Positions 1 to 9,048 of a stretch of DNA of 64,000 bases are shown here, in pieces. The position numbers and the translations under genes are program-made. Positions within the stretch are counted from its first letter, which is position 1; every line of letters starts with the position of its first letter. This stretch comes from Chaetomium olivaceum. Its lineage: Eukaryota > Ascomycota > Sordariomycetes > Sordariales > Chaetomiaceae. A model generated the notes under the pieces. It was given only the letters and a program-made list of their open reading frames with translations. It had not been told where the DNA came from and did not search any database. The stretch lies in the NCBI GenBank assembly GCA_039881045.1, contig JAYWVB010000080.1, forward strand, positions 1 through 64,000. The letters run 5' to 3'.

Positions 1-1180
1 ACTCTCCTTCATCGTCGGTCTCGATAAGGGTGTTGCTGGGACCTTCAGTCGGTCCTTCCTGATCTGGGTCCGTCAGGGCTGATTCTTGGTCGTTGGCCCT
101 GTCAATGTCGTATTCGAGGTCGTCCTGCGTGTAGCTGGCTGCGGCGACCTCCTGAATCCGGACTCTCTTCCCGACCGTGGCCTGGTCGATGGTGGCGGCC
201 TCCTTTCCTGGAACCGGTCGCCACTCCTTCTTGCTGCGACGGTCACGTTTGAAGTGACCCTTCTTGCCGCAGTTGTAACAGGTGATGCCTGTCTTGTCCT
301 TGGCACCGTCCCTTCTTCCCGCCCACTGCGCCTGGGCGGCGTCGACGTCCATGGGTCCTGCGTGGGTGCCGTAGGAAGTGCTCTTCTGTTGTCGTTTCTT
401 CCCTGTGTTGGCCGTGCTCCCACTTCCTTGGGTTCCTGGCACGAATCGTCCCTGTCCCTTCCGCTGCTGCTTCCTGGCGTACTGGCGGTCATCGATCCTG
501 ATGGCTTTGGCGATGTACTCGTCAAGGGTGGTAGGGCGGTCCTCCTTGTACAGCTCGTCCTTGACGTCATCCTTGAGCCCGTCGTAGAACAGTTGCATCA
601 GGCCTTCTTCATTGATTCCGGCCCTGATGGAGTCTTGTCTGAACAGTGTGGCGTAAGCCGACGTGGACTTGGTCTGCCGTAGTCTCGCGAGTCGGTCCTG
701 GGCGTGGACCCTTTCGTCCTGGTCCCCGAACACCTTCCGAAGTTCCTTTTCGAATTGGTCGTAGTCCTCGAACACCGTCTTGGTGAAAACTTGCTGCTTG
801 GCGCTGGCGTGGTCGACATAGTCCTTGAGCGTGGGCTCGAACCAGCGTGCCGCCTGGCCCGTGAGTCTTGACGCGACGTCTCGAGTCTTGGTCTCCTCAT
901 CGGGGAACCTGACGTCGTAGTGTTCCATGTAGGACGACATCTCGGTGAGGAAGCGCGAGAGGTCTTCCTTCTTCCCGTCGAACTTCTCGGGCGCTTCGAT
1001 CTTGAGCTTGTTCTTCCCCGCATCGTCGACCTTGGTGTGGACTTCGTTGATGAGGTCCTGGTGTTCCGCTGCTTCTTTCTCGAGCGCGGTTATCTTGTCC
1101 TGCAGGGACTTGATGATGACGTTGAGGTCGGTGGGTGAAGCTGGAGTTGCCATATCGATATCGGAGCCAGTGGTGCTCAT
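1..1180 (-). CDS. Ty3/gypsy-type Gag, partial at window edge (family 1)
   Basis: An open frame runs without a stop from an ATG at 1180 to the left window edge (at least 393 codons; another ATG is at 1153). It encodes a retrotransposon Gag: an acidic N-terminus, a Retrotrans_gag-like helical region over about residues 60-230, then basic Q/K-rich sequence and a zinc knuckle at about residues 301-314. The knuckle has Cys, Cys and His in the normal CX2CX4H spacing, but the last Cys is Arg (CGT at 239-241), so it is probably impaired. Gag assembles the cytoplasmic particle that packages element RNA. The 5' LTR lies just upstream (1235 onward) and Pol should lie beyond the left edge. The apparent ORFs in other frames here are shadows. 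The Gag identity is clear; the exact clade is not. Confidence 0.85.
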   Translation of the reverse strand, partial: MSTTGSDIDMATPASPTDLNVIIKSLQDKITALEKEAAEHQDLINEVHTKVDDAGKNKLKIEAPEKFDGKKEDLSRFLTEMSSYMEHYDVRFPDEETKTRDVASRLTGQAARWFEPTLKDYVDHASAKQQVFTKTVFEDYDQFEKELRKVFGDQDERVHAQDRLARLRQTKSTSAYATLFRQDSIRAGINEEGLMQLFYDGLKDDVKDELYKEDRPTTLDEYIAKAIRIDDRQYARKQQRKGQGRFVPGTQGSGSTANTGKKRQQKSTSYGTHAGPMDVDAAQAQWAGRRDGAKDKTGITCYNCGKKGHFKRDRRSKKEWRPVPGKEAATIDQATVGKRVRIQEVAAASYTQDDLEYDIDRANDQESALTDPDQEGPTEGPSNTLIETDDEGE

Positions 1181-1223
1181 GGACGTATTGCCTTCAATCT
1201 TGAACTGTAACAGAGTTACAGGG

Positions 1224-1232
1224 AGTTAGCAA
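1224..1232 (-). other. Candidate self-primer binding site of family-1 element
   Basis: Two bases inside the 5' LTR boundary the minus strand reads TTGCTAACT. This is the exact reverse complement of a 9-nt stretch within the LTR (1385-1393), which lies about 39 nt downstream of a TATATA motif and so could be the RNA 5' end. This is the layout of Tf1/sushi-type self-priming, where the RNA 5' end folds back on the primer binding site. No tRNA-type TGG primer site is visible. The pairing is seen; the mechanism is inferred. Confidence 0.5.
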
Positions 1233-1234
1233 CG

Positions 1235-1629
1235 TGTGACGAACCTCTCCTGGACCTCGTCCTGTTAGGGTTCAGTCTGATTGAAGGTGTCTTGCAAAGG
1301 TACTAGGTTCGGTGCAGCCAAAAGGTGCACAACAAAGACGTCTCAACAGTAGGCTCTCGAGCTTGTAGCGAACTGTGATTGTGATTGCTAACTGGAGAAC
1401 TCCCAGAGCTCTCCAGAACGAGTGACTATATACTATCTAATTCCGAGGTATCTTGTACCTGCTCTGGGTGCTCCGTCCCAGAGCGTCCAGAGCATCCTGC
1501 ATCTTGACGATGCTCTCCCTGCTCTGTGTCGGAACACACAGAGCGCCTAGTGCTCTTCTGATTGGCTATCCTAGCGGTTGGTTCGGGGCGTCCCGCGCCC
1601 CACTTCTGTGCGTTCCGGACAGTGACCGT
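1235..1629 (-). repeat. 5' LTR of family-1 gypsy element, split by chromovirus
   Basis: The LTR starts TGTGACGAACC (plus strand) and its last four bases (GACA) now lie at 8169-8172, beyond an inserted chromovirus; rejoined it is about 399 bp and ends CCGTGACA. About 200 bp (R/U5 plus promoter) is nearly identical to LTR copies at 9049-9486, 41552-41991 and 42518-42950, while the U3 part differs. A TATATA motif near 1424-1429 lies about 39 nt upstream of the predicted RNA start at 1393 in element orientation. Confidence 0.8.
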
Positions 1630-1827
1630 TGTGACGAGCGAGCGAGGAATAGAGGCACGATGGCTCAAATGATCCTACTCAATTACGTGAATCTAAAGCT
1701 AAAGAGAAGAAAAGAAAAGAATCAAGATACAGGATTCGCACAACTGTGGGAAAACACGGGTGGGAGGCGCACAGACCACCACTCAGGTTGCGGTTAGGGT
1801 TAGGGTCAGAACCATGCCGCCGTCACA
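1630..1827 (-). repeat. 3' LTR of chromovirus
   Basis: 198 bp, TG...CA, identical to 7966-8163. It contains a telomere-like GGTTAGGGTTAGGGT at 1792-1806, which lies at the U3 start in element orientation. Confidence 0.93.
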
Positions 1828-1892
1828 TCCCCCGGGTCCAAAAAAGCTCGCCTCGAGCTTTCCCACTACCGGATTGTAATCGTTCTCCCCAG

Positions 1893-4800
1893 TTAAACCT
1901 TCTTTCGTTGTAACCGCCGCGCCGTTCGTGGTAACGCAGATTTAACAACCGGCCGGTTATCGTCCGGGTGCTCCACATCGTCGAAACGATCCTCAGCCGC
2001 AGCCAGCAACCATTCGGTTAAACGCATTGGGGGACCCGCCTGGTCCGGGTTATCATCGTGGTAGCGTTGTAGGGCCGCTGGCGCGTTCTTGAAGTCCGAT
2101 GCTGGGTACCATTCGGGATCCGGGTCCCATCCGCGCCACTGTGCTTGATATTGTAGCTTGCCGTACCGCAGACGGCTAGCCAGGATCCTCTCGACCTCCC
2201 ATTCCTCGGCACCAGTACCGGTCTCATCTTCGCCCGGTGGGTTCTCCGCGGCCTGGCCGGGCAATGGGTTGTTCGGGTAGCGCCTCAATCGATCGGCTGT
2301 AAATACTGTCGATCCCTTCCATGTCTCGGGGACCTCCAGTTGGTAGGCGCCCTCGGCCGTCCTCCCGATCACTCGGTAGTGCTGCTGCGTAACCGGGTAA
2401 GATAGCTTGTCGCTTGGCCGGTCGGTGAGTTCGCTTTTCTTGATGATCACGACGCGGTCGTCGACGTCAAAGTCCGGCTCGCGGCGATGGCGATTCGCTT
2501 TCTCTGCTTGCTTGGCTTGGGCCTCCTGGATCATCTCGCGGGCGTGGTCGACGTAGTCCTGGATGCGACGCGCCGTATCCTGGGCCTGTTCACGGGTCAA
2601 ACGGTCAGCGTCCGTGTGGTCGGCGAAGTCCCGAGTCCGAGCCTCCCAATCGAACGGCATCGGCATTGGGAAGCCGAATAGCGCCTCGTGCGGCTGTATT
2701 CCCGTACTATCGTGTGGCAGGCCCATCTGAACCGCATCGAGCGCGGGTATTGCTCGCGACCAGTTATCCTGGTAATGGCTCACAAATGGTCGTAATCGCT
2801 GGTCGATATATTGGTTCAGGTTTTCGACCTGACCAGCGGTCTGGGAATGGCCCGCTGTAGCCAGCTTCCAGTCGATCCCGAGGATACGAGAGAGTTCGTC
2901 CGTGAACGCGGCCCTAAATTGGGGGCCGCGATCGCTGATGACCTCCTGCGGCAAGCCGAAGATCCTGTACGGCCCCTCGTAGTACATCCGGGCCGCATCG
3001 CGTGCAGTGGCGTTCTTTTTGCATGGGGTAGTCCATGATGCCTTCGTCAAACGGTCAATCATGACCAACGCGTTATCGTATCCGTACTTGTCAAGGGGCA
3101 TCGACTTAAAGTCCACAACCAGGCATTGCCAGCCACGCTGTGGGGGCGGGATCGGCTTCAACAGCCCTGGGATCTTGTCGCGGGGGTACTTCGAAGACCT
3201 GCAGGGCATGCAGTTATCGACGAAGGTTTCAATATCTCCCGTCATCCGGGGCCACCAGTACCTCGCCTTGATCAGCTTCTTGGTCTTGTTTCGGCCCGGG
3301 TGGGCGGTCGGCAGCCGGCAGTGAGCCTCCTGGATCACCCGGGTTCGGAGGCTGGTTGGCACGACCAGTTTCCCTACGTGGAGCAATAAGCGGTCGCCGA
3401 ACAGGCTGAAATCGCTCTCCTCGACCTGGGCCTGTTGGCGATATTCTTCGAGCTCTGGTGCGGTACGGTTAGCGTTTAGGAGATCGTCTACAAGCTGGAA
3501 CCCAGAGCCTAGTAGGGGTACGACATCTTCATCGAGTACTAAGACTGTAGCCATGGCTATAGTGCTCGGATCAGCCACACGGCCAGGGTGGGTAGTCGTA
3601 AAGATCTGCATCGTGCGGTATGCTTCGCGCTTCGCCTTTTGTGTCGTGGCGTCTTCAGCCTTCCTGGACAACGAATCGGCCGCTGCGTTCTCGCTACCCG
3701 GGCGGTACGTGATCTGGAAGTGGTATTGGGCCATCAGCTCTGCCCAACCCGCCTGTCGGATATTGAGTAGCCGCTTGGTGCTAAAGTACTTCAATGCCTC
3801 GTGGTCAGAGATGATTAGGAAGGGCTCTTCGGTTTGCAGACCGATCAGCTCGGCTCGCCAGTACTGTAGTGCTCGGATCACCGCCAACAGCTCCTTGTCG
3901 TGAATGTGGTAGTTGTGTTCAGCCCCACGCAGAGCTTCAGAGAAGTAGGCAACTGGGTGCCACTGGCCGTCCTCTTGCAACTGGGACATCACGCCGGCGA
4001 TCACGCCCTGCGACGCATCCGTCTCAACCCGGGTTGGCTTTCCATGATGGAAATGGCTCAAAACGGGAGCGGTTAGGAGCCGCTGCTTCAGCTCTTCGAA
4101 CGCACGTCGGCAATCGGCTGTCCAGGCGAACGGGACCTCTTTTTTCGTCAGGTTGATCAGCGGGCGGGCAACCCGTCCATACTCGCGGACAAACCGGCGG
4201 TAGAAGTTGCAGAAGCCGAGGAAGGATTGAACACCTTTAACGGTCGTCGGCGTCTCCCAGCGCTCCACAGCGTCAAGCTTCTTTGGATCGGGGGCAATGC
4301 CGTCAGTCCCAACGATAAAGCCTAGGAACTGGGTCTTGACAACGTTGAACTCGCACTTCTTGATATCGGCTTGTAAGCCGGCTTCGCGTAGTCGTTGTAG
4401 GACCTTCTGCACATGTTCTTCATGATCTTTCTGGTTCTCGGAAAAGATTAGGATATCATCGATATACGCGCTGCAGAAATCGTCCAGGTAGCCCATCAGC
4501 GTGTTGTTGATAAATCGCTGGAAAGTGGCCGGGCCGTTGGTCAATCCGAACGGCAGCACCTTGAACCGGTAGGCACCGTACCTTGTCCGGAAGGTAGTCA
4601 AATCCACGCTGTCCGAGCTCATCCGGATTCGATGAAACGCTTGGCGGATATCGATCTTCGTGAATACCTTCGCCTTGGCAATTCGGGCGAGGGTTTCGTC
4701 AATCAGAGGCAGTGGGTACTGGTCCTTCTTGGTTATCGCATTGAGCTTGCGGTAGTCGACACAGAAGCGGAGCGACCCATCGCCCTTCAGGGCAAATAGG

Positions 4801-6107
4801 ATCGGCGCGGCCCAGGGAGCATCGCTAGGCTCGATAAATCCCTTTTGGAGGTTCTCGGCGATGTACTTGCGGGCTGTTTCAAGTTCTTCGACGGACAGCT
4901 TGTACAGGGAGCTATACCCAAGGTCTTCAGGTTGCCTGCCGGGCAGTAGTTCGATATGGTGGTCGACCTTGGCTCGGGATGGGGGTATTGTATCCGAGTC
5001 TGCCTTGCTAAACACATCTAGGTAGTCGTGGTAGGTGGTAGGGACTTGGCTCAGTACCTGTTGCCGAAGGTCTGACCCGTCGGATTCCATCCGCTTGCTC
5101 TCAATTATTCTATCCAGCTCGTTTAGAGTGATCCAGCTAGTCTGGGCGTCCCGGGCAGCGCGGTGGAATCCGATCGCTCCCAGCACCGCCAGTTGGGGGG
5201 GACGGTGCTTATACCAGCCGACAGCATCGCGTCGTAAGACAAACGGGCCTTGGGCATCGGTGCCCTGCTTGGAGGGATCCGGACCCGCCTGACCAGGACG
5301 GAACCGGTCCGCGGTGATCGCCGTGTCGGGTGGCTGCGGAGGTAGCGGTAGCCGCGTCCCCAGGGCCCGTTCCATCTTGCAGATACCCTCGTCCTGCGGT
5401 ATAGTCGGCCCGGTCGGCTCCAGAAGCGGCCTAGCCAAGATCGTCACTTGGCCAGCGAAGGTAACAGTCTTCTTGGCTGGGGTTGGCTCCAGCTTCTCTA
5501 GCTCGGCAATCCGGTTCCGGATTGCTGAGGTTCGGCCGTCTCTGCGGCGGCGATCTTCCTGCTCCATCAACCGGTCGCGTCGTTGAATATCCTCAATGGT
5601 CTTTAGGTCTGGGACGATCATTTCGCTGCCCACGTGGTCCAACGAGATGTCGTTGGCCTTCCAACAAGTCGGATCTGGGAGCCATTCGACCGGGTAAACC
5701 AGGCGACGGCGCCTACAATCGACCATCACGTCGTGGAAGTCGAACCACTTGCGGCCAATAATTAAGTCGTGAATTGTGTTGATCTCGATCATCCATTCGT
5801 TGCGAATAGTTCGGTTCTGTATCGTCAAATGGCCCTGCAGCGCAGCCGTGATCATCTGGGGGTTTTTTCGATCGTGCCCGCTAACTGCCGCGGGCTCAAA
5901 TGCAGTGAATTCTTTCAAAAACAGGGTCTTTCGCAGTCGCGATGCAAACTTCTTACTCACGAAGAGGTATCCGTTTGCTCCCGTATCGATCAGAGCGGCG
6001 GATGTAGTCAAGGACGTTCCATTATTCGCTATCTTAACGGTAGTAAGGAGAGGTTCACCACCGAGATAACCGCACAGGAAGCCAGTTCCACCACTCTCAA
6101 CAGACAT
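1893..6107 (-). CDS. pol: Chromovirus Pol polyprotein (PR-RT-RH-IN-chromodomain)
   Basis: About 1,404 codons from ATG 6107, all open. Order of domains: aspartic protease with DTGA at about residue 41; reverse transcriptase with the YIDD catalytic box near 548; RNase H with TDAS near 695 and the DHEAL and AADSLSR motifs after it; integrase with an HHCC-type finger (AHCR...CMPC), first catalytic Asp near 996, second near 1057 and Glu near 1093; and a C-terminal chromodomain near 1301-1355 (EWEVERIL...YQAQWRGW) that would direct integration to marked chromatin. The frame stays open upstream of the ATG and lies -1 relative to Gag, so Pol is probably made by -1 frameshifting at the A-rich end of gag (GGAAAAC then TAG) rather than from its own start. 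All catalytic residues I can check are present. Confidence 0.93.
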   Translation of the reverse strand: MSVESGGTGFLCGYLGGEPLLTTVKIANNGTSLTTSAALIDTGANGYLFVSKKFASRLRKTLFLKEFTAFEPAAVSGHDRKNPQMITAALQGHLTIQNRTIRNEWMIEINTIHDLIIGRKWFDFHDVMVDCRRRRLVYPVEWLPDPTCWKANDISLDHVGSEMIVPDLKTIEDIQRRDRLMEQEDRRRRDGRTSAIRNRIAELEKLEPTPAKKTVTFAGQVTILARPLLEPTGPTIPQDEGICKMERALGTRLPLPPQPPDTAITADRFRPGQAGPDPSKQGTDAQGPFVLRRDAVGWYKHRPPQLAVLGAIGFHRAARDAQTSWITLNELDRIIESKRMESDGSDLRQQVLSQVPTTYHDYLDVFSKADSDTIPPSRAKVDHHIELLPGRQPEDLGYSSLYKLSVEELETARKYIAENLQKGFIEPSDAPWAAPILFALKGDGSLRFCVDYRKLNAITKKDQYPLPLIDETLARIAKAKVFTKIDIRQAFHRIRMSSDSVDLTTFRTRYGAYRFKVLPFGLTNGPATFQRFINNTLMGYLDDFCSAYIDDILIFSENQKDHEEHVQKVLQRLREAGLQADIKKCEFNVVKTQFLGFIVGTDGIAPDPKKLDAVERWETPTTVKGVQSFLGFCNFYRRFVREYGRVARPLINLTKKEVPFAWTADCRRAFEELKQRLLTAPVLSHFHHGKPTRVETDASQGVIAGVMSQLQEDGQWHPVAYFSEALRGAEHNYHIHDKELLAVIRALQYWRAELIGLQTEEPFLIISDHEALKYFSTKRLLNIRQAGWAELMAQYHFQITYRPGSENAAADSLSRKAEDATTQKAKREAYRTMQIFTTTHPGRVADPSTIAMATVLVLDEDVVPLLGSGFQLVDDLLNANRTAPELEEYRQQAQVEESDFSLFGDRLLLHVGKLVVPTSLRTRVIQEAHCRLPTAHPGRNKTKKLIKARYWWPRMTGDIETFVDNCMPCRSSKYPRDKIPGLLKPIPPPQRGWQCLVVDFKSMPLDKYGYDNALVMIDRLTKASWTTPCKKNATARDAARMYYEGPYRIFGLPQEVISDRGPQFRAAFTDELSRILGIDWKLATAGHSQTAGQVENLNQYIDQRLRPFVSHYQDNWSRAIPALDAVQMGLPHDSTGIQPHEALFGFPMPMPFDWEARTRDFADHTDADRLTREQAQDTARRIQDYVDHAREMIQEAQAKQAEKANRHRREPDFDVDDRVVIIKKSELTDRPSDKLSYPVTQQHYRVIGRTAEGAYQLEVPETWKGSTVFTADRLRRYPNNPLPGQAAENPPGEDETGTGAEEWEVERILASRLRYGKLQYQAQWRGWDPDPEWYPASDFKNAPAALQRYHDDNPDQAGPPMRLTEWLLAAAEDRFDDVEHPDDNRPVVKSALPRTARRLQRKKV

Positions 6108-6142
6108 CACCCCTGGGAGGGAGACTTCGTTACCCAGGGATT

Positions 6143-7783
6143 CTAGTTTTCCGACCGGTCCTGATTAGATTGGCCCTGCCCCTCCGGCTGGGTCGTTGCC
6201 CAGCGCTGCTGAATCTCCTGAATACGGGCCTCGCGATCCCCAGGGTTAGCCGTTGGTACTGCCGGCTTGGGGGGCTTCTGGGGGCAGTCCTTGCTCACAT
6301 GACCCTTCTCGCGGCAATGGAAACAGCGGCCTTCTTCGTACAACTTGCGCACCATGTCGGGGGTCAGGCCGGTAGGTGCGGTTCCACCGTGGCCGGCGGC
6401 GGGGCTCCTACCATTGCCATTGGCGACTATCTTGGCTGGATTGGCTCTACCGGCCGATGGTCGAGCAGCTGGTTCGTTCTGACGGCGCGCGGTCGCTTCC
6501 TCTTTGGCCTGCTTGTTGACCAAAGCAATCTCTGAACCTAGGCGAACAAATTGATCAAAGGTGACCGTCGGGTCCACGTATGCAGCAGCCAACTGGCGCT
6601 GTAGATCGGTCGTCAACTTGCGCTTGAGCTCGGCCTTCCACTGGGCACGAGTTTTGCCGCATTCACCAGCAAGGCGTACAAAGTCGTTCTTGAACGTGTT
6701 GAATTCGTCGCCAGGCTTCATCTTCAACTTGTTGTAATTGTCAAGCGACTTCTCGGCTAGGTTAGGATCGTGGTAGTTCTCCCAGAGGTGGGCAAGTAAC
6801 CGGGTCGAGGTATTGATCGGTTCAGGGTGTGTATCGCGTAGGTACGGCGCAAGTTCGCGAGAAGCCTTGCCTCCCAGGCGCGATTCGATGTAAGCCTGTC
6901 GGGCCGTATCGTCGTGGAAATGGTCAGCATTGACCTTCATCTTATTTTCGATAGCACGGTGCCAGTGCTCGAATTCTTGCGTGTCGCGATCGGCCTCATT
7001 GTGCCAGATCGGGGGGTCAGGGACCTTGCCGCTACGCTTGTTGCCGTTGTCGGGATTGGTCGCCTGCGAGGCTACACTACCCTGGCGACCACCTTGGTTG
7101 GTGATACGGTTCTGCACCACCAGGTCGGCGATGGCTTGATTCAGTTCGCGAGCCTCGTCTTGCAGACGATCGATCGTAGCCTGCTGGTCGACAATGGTGG
7201 TAGCCAGGTCATCGGATCGGCCGCTCGCAGCCACCACAGGACCGTCGTGGAGAACAGGAACCCAGTCGTGGATAAGCTTCATGTTGCTGTCCAGCTCCTG
7301 CGCCGTTGCGTGCAATTCCTTGACCTGTTCGGCATACGCCATTGCCATGAAGCAGCGCAGTTTGACTTCTTTGAATACTTCGTGGGGGTTTGAGGCCACG
7401 AGCTTCGCAAATTCGTCGGCATCAACAACTCCGGTCACACCAGGAATGTCGTTCCCGTCGACCCAGACTTGCAGAGGCATGCCGGGTTCCCTGGTACGGG
7501 TCTTCTTCTGGTAGATGTCCGCAAACTGGGCAATCTTGACCTGCGTCTCAGACACCAGGTCGTCAGTCGTTCGGCGGTACCGGACATCGTCCAGGCAATT
7601 GGTAACTTCCCGCCTAAAATCTCCGTAGGTCGGCCGAGCCGGGTGCTCGGGTTCATCGTCATGCTCAATCGTGGGCGCCGACAGTCGTCTGCCGTCGCAG
7701 CGCTTCGCGTTCTCCGCCAGGGTCTCGGCCGCATCGTTGAAGCGGACTTCCTTGCGCGCACGCGCACCTTCGTTCGGGGACAT
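6143..7783 (-). CDS. gag: Chromovirus Gag
   Basis: 546 codons from the ATG at 7783; a TTG lies three codons upstream but an ATG is expected in a fungus. The central region (about 240-420) is a Retrotrans_gag-type helical domain, followed by a Q/P/N-rich linker and an intact CX2CX4HX4C zinc knuckle (CFHCREKGHVSKDC) near residues 484-497. It forms the particle and binds element RNA. The stop (TAG, 6143-6145) is 35 bp upstream of the first Pol ATG, in a different frame. No damage is visible. Confidence 0.9.
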   Translation of the reverse strand: MSPNEGARARKEVRFNDAAETLAENAKRCDGRRLSAPTIEHDDEPEHPARPTYGDFRREVTNCLDDVRYRRTTDDLVSETQVKIAQFADIYQKKTRTREPGMPLQVWVDGNDIPGVTGVVDADEFAKLVASNPHEVFKEVKLRCFMAMAYAEQVKELHATAQELDSNMKLIHDWVPVLHDGPVVAASGRSDDLATTIVDQQATIDRLQDEARELNQAIADLVVQNRITNQGGRQGSVASQATNPDNGNKRSGKVPDPPIWHNEADRDTQEFEHWHRAIENKMKVNADHFHDDTARQAYIESRLGGKASRELAPYLRDTHPEPINTSTRLLAHLWENYHDPNLAEKSLDNYNKLKMKPGDEFNTFKNDFVRLAGECGKTRAQWKAELKRKLTTDLQRQLAAAYVDPTVTFDQFVRLGSEIALVNKQAKEEATARRQNEPAARPSAGRANPAKIVANGNGRSPAAGHGGTAPTGLTPDMVRKLYEEGRCFHCREKGHVSKDCPQKPPKPAVPTANPGDREARIQEIQQRWATTQPEGQGQSNQDRSEN

Positions 7784-7955
7784 CTTGTCCAATCGGTTCG
7801 TTCAGCCGGCTGATCTGCAGATCAGTGGATCTTCAGCTGTCTTGCTGATTTGTTCGGTTGACTGCCAAGCAGTCGGTTCGGTCGGTCGTCTGGCAGCGAC
7901 TTGATCGGTTCTTCCGTTGGGATATTATCGAAGCCTTCCCAGGCAATGGAAAATG

Positions 7956-7966
7956 AGCTTTAGATT
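7956..7966 (-). other. Candidate self-primer binding site of chromovirus
   Basis: On the minus strand the bases at the 5' LTR edge read AATCTAAAGCT (the first base is the last LTR base). This 11-mer is the exact reverse complement of LTR bases 8026-8036. Upstream of 8036 in element orientation is a TATC motif about 29 nt away and a CT-rich tract, as at a fungal transcription start. This fits Tf1-like self-priming. No tRNA primer site is seen. Confidence 0.55.
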
Positions 7967-8163
7967 GTGACGAGCGAGCGAGGAATAGAGGCACGATGGC
8001 TCAAATGATCCTACTCAATTACGTGAATCTAAAGCTAAAGAGAAGAAAAGAAAAGAATCAAGATACAGGATTCGCACAACTGTGGGAAAACACGGGTGGG
8101 AGGCGCACAGACCACCACTCAGGTTGCGGTTAGGGTTAGGGTCAGAACCATGCCGCCGTCACA
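7966..8163 (-). repeat. 5' LTR of chromovirus
   Basis: 198 bp, identical to 1630-1827. The predicted RNA start is at 8036 (minus strand). The telomere-like motif is at 8128-8142. Confidence 0.93.
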
Positions 8164-8172
8164 ACCGTGACA

Positions 8173-9048
8173 AATGTAAATATAGGTATATACTATTGGA
8201 AGATCGAGTTATATAAAGTATTATACTTCTAGTAGCTAATCTTAAAGCCTTAAAATTAATAGTAGTAAGTATTGGTTCCTTATTATCTTATTATCTAACT
8301 ATTAGTAGTTAATATATATTCTTTAGAGTAAAAACGATTAGGTAACTTACTAAAAATATCGATAGCCTAATATATCCTATCTCGAGCTTCTTTTCGAGAT
8401 ACCTCTTCAACTCTATATCCTACTTCTCGTTAGTATAATATATGCTACTTCTTCTTAGTATAATATATCCTACTTCTCGTTAGTATAATATACCTTAAAA
8501 AACTTTAACTAGACTCCTTCCTTAAGTTTTATCTAGTATTCTTAACGTCTATAATCTAATAACCCTATAAGATATTTTACTATAAATATTAGGTATCCCC
8601 TATAATTATTTAAAATTTATCCTACCTTTATAGTCTTTGCTATACCTTTATAATTTATAAACTTATATTCTAACTCAATAAATAATACTTTAAGGTCCTT
8701 AATTCTCTTTAATACTAGCTTAATATTTATTATCCTAAGCTAAATAACCTATTATTTATATTTAAGTATTCTATACTTGTTAATTAAGACAATAATAATA
8801 GTTTATTCCTCCTATATCTACTTTTTTCGTTATATACTACTTCCTTTAGATTTTAGAGTATATTCTTCTATACTAGCTACTTCCTGTAATAGGCCTATAA
8901 AGGGGGTTTATTCTACCCTACTACTTATCTATAACTCTTATTCTATATATTCTCCTACTAAGTTAGTTACATACTTCTATAATTCCTATAATTATAGATA
9001 GCTATCTCCTTTTCAACTACTATCTAGGTTATAATCCCTATACTATAG
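8173..9048. other. TA-rich, RIP-like repeat relic
   Basis: 876 bp of very AT-rich DNA dominated by TpA, with no convincing gene. The right part (about 8770-9048) is an inverted, diverged copy of 19195-19495 and continues after the solo LTR at 9487. A short ORF at 8777-9001 is low-complexity and not a gene. It is best read as an old transposon copy decayed by C-to-T change. Confidence 0.7.

Larger units (their letters stand above)
1630..8163 (-). mobile_element. Complete Ty3/gypsy chromovirus with identical LTRs
   Basis: A 6,534-bp element flanked by ACCGT direct repeats (1625-1629 and 8164-8168). The two 198-bp LTRs (1630-1827, 7966-8163) read identical base for base. Between them, on the minus strand, are Gag (6143-7783) and Pol (1893-6107), both open. 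A purine run (GGGGGA) abuts the 3' LTR as a polypurine tract. Pol ends in a chromodomain, placing it among chromoviruses. Identical LTRs and intact frames indicate a very recent insertion that may still be competent. It landed 4 bp from the end of an older LTR. Confidence 0.93.

Noticed and set aside
86..682. Plus-strand 198-codon ORF at the left edge
   Set aside because: Shadow of the Gag frame that is open from 1180 to the window edge on the minus strand and carries the zinc knuckle.
1792..1806. TTAGGG repeats as a true chromosome end or telomere relic
   Set aside because: The motif is identical in both LTRs and lies internally, so it is part of the retrotransposon.
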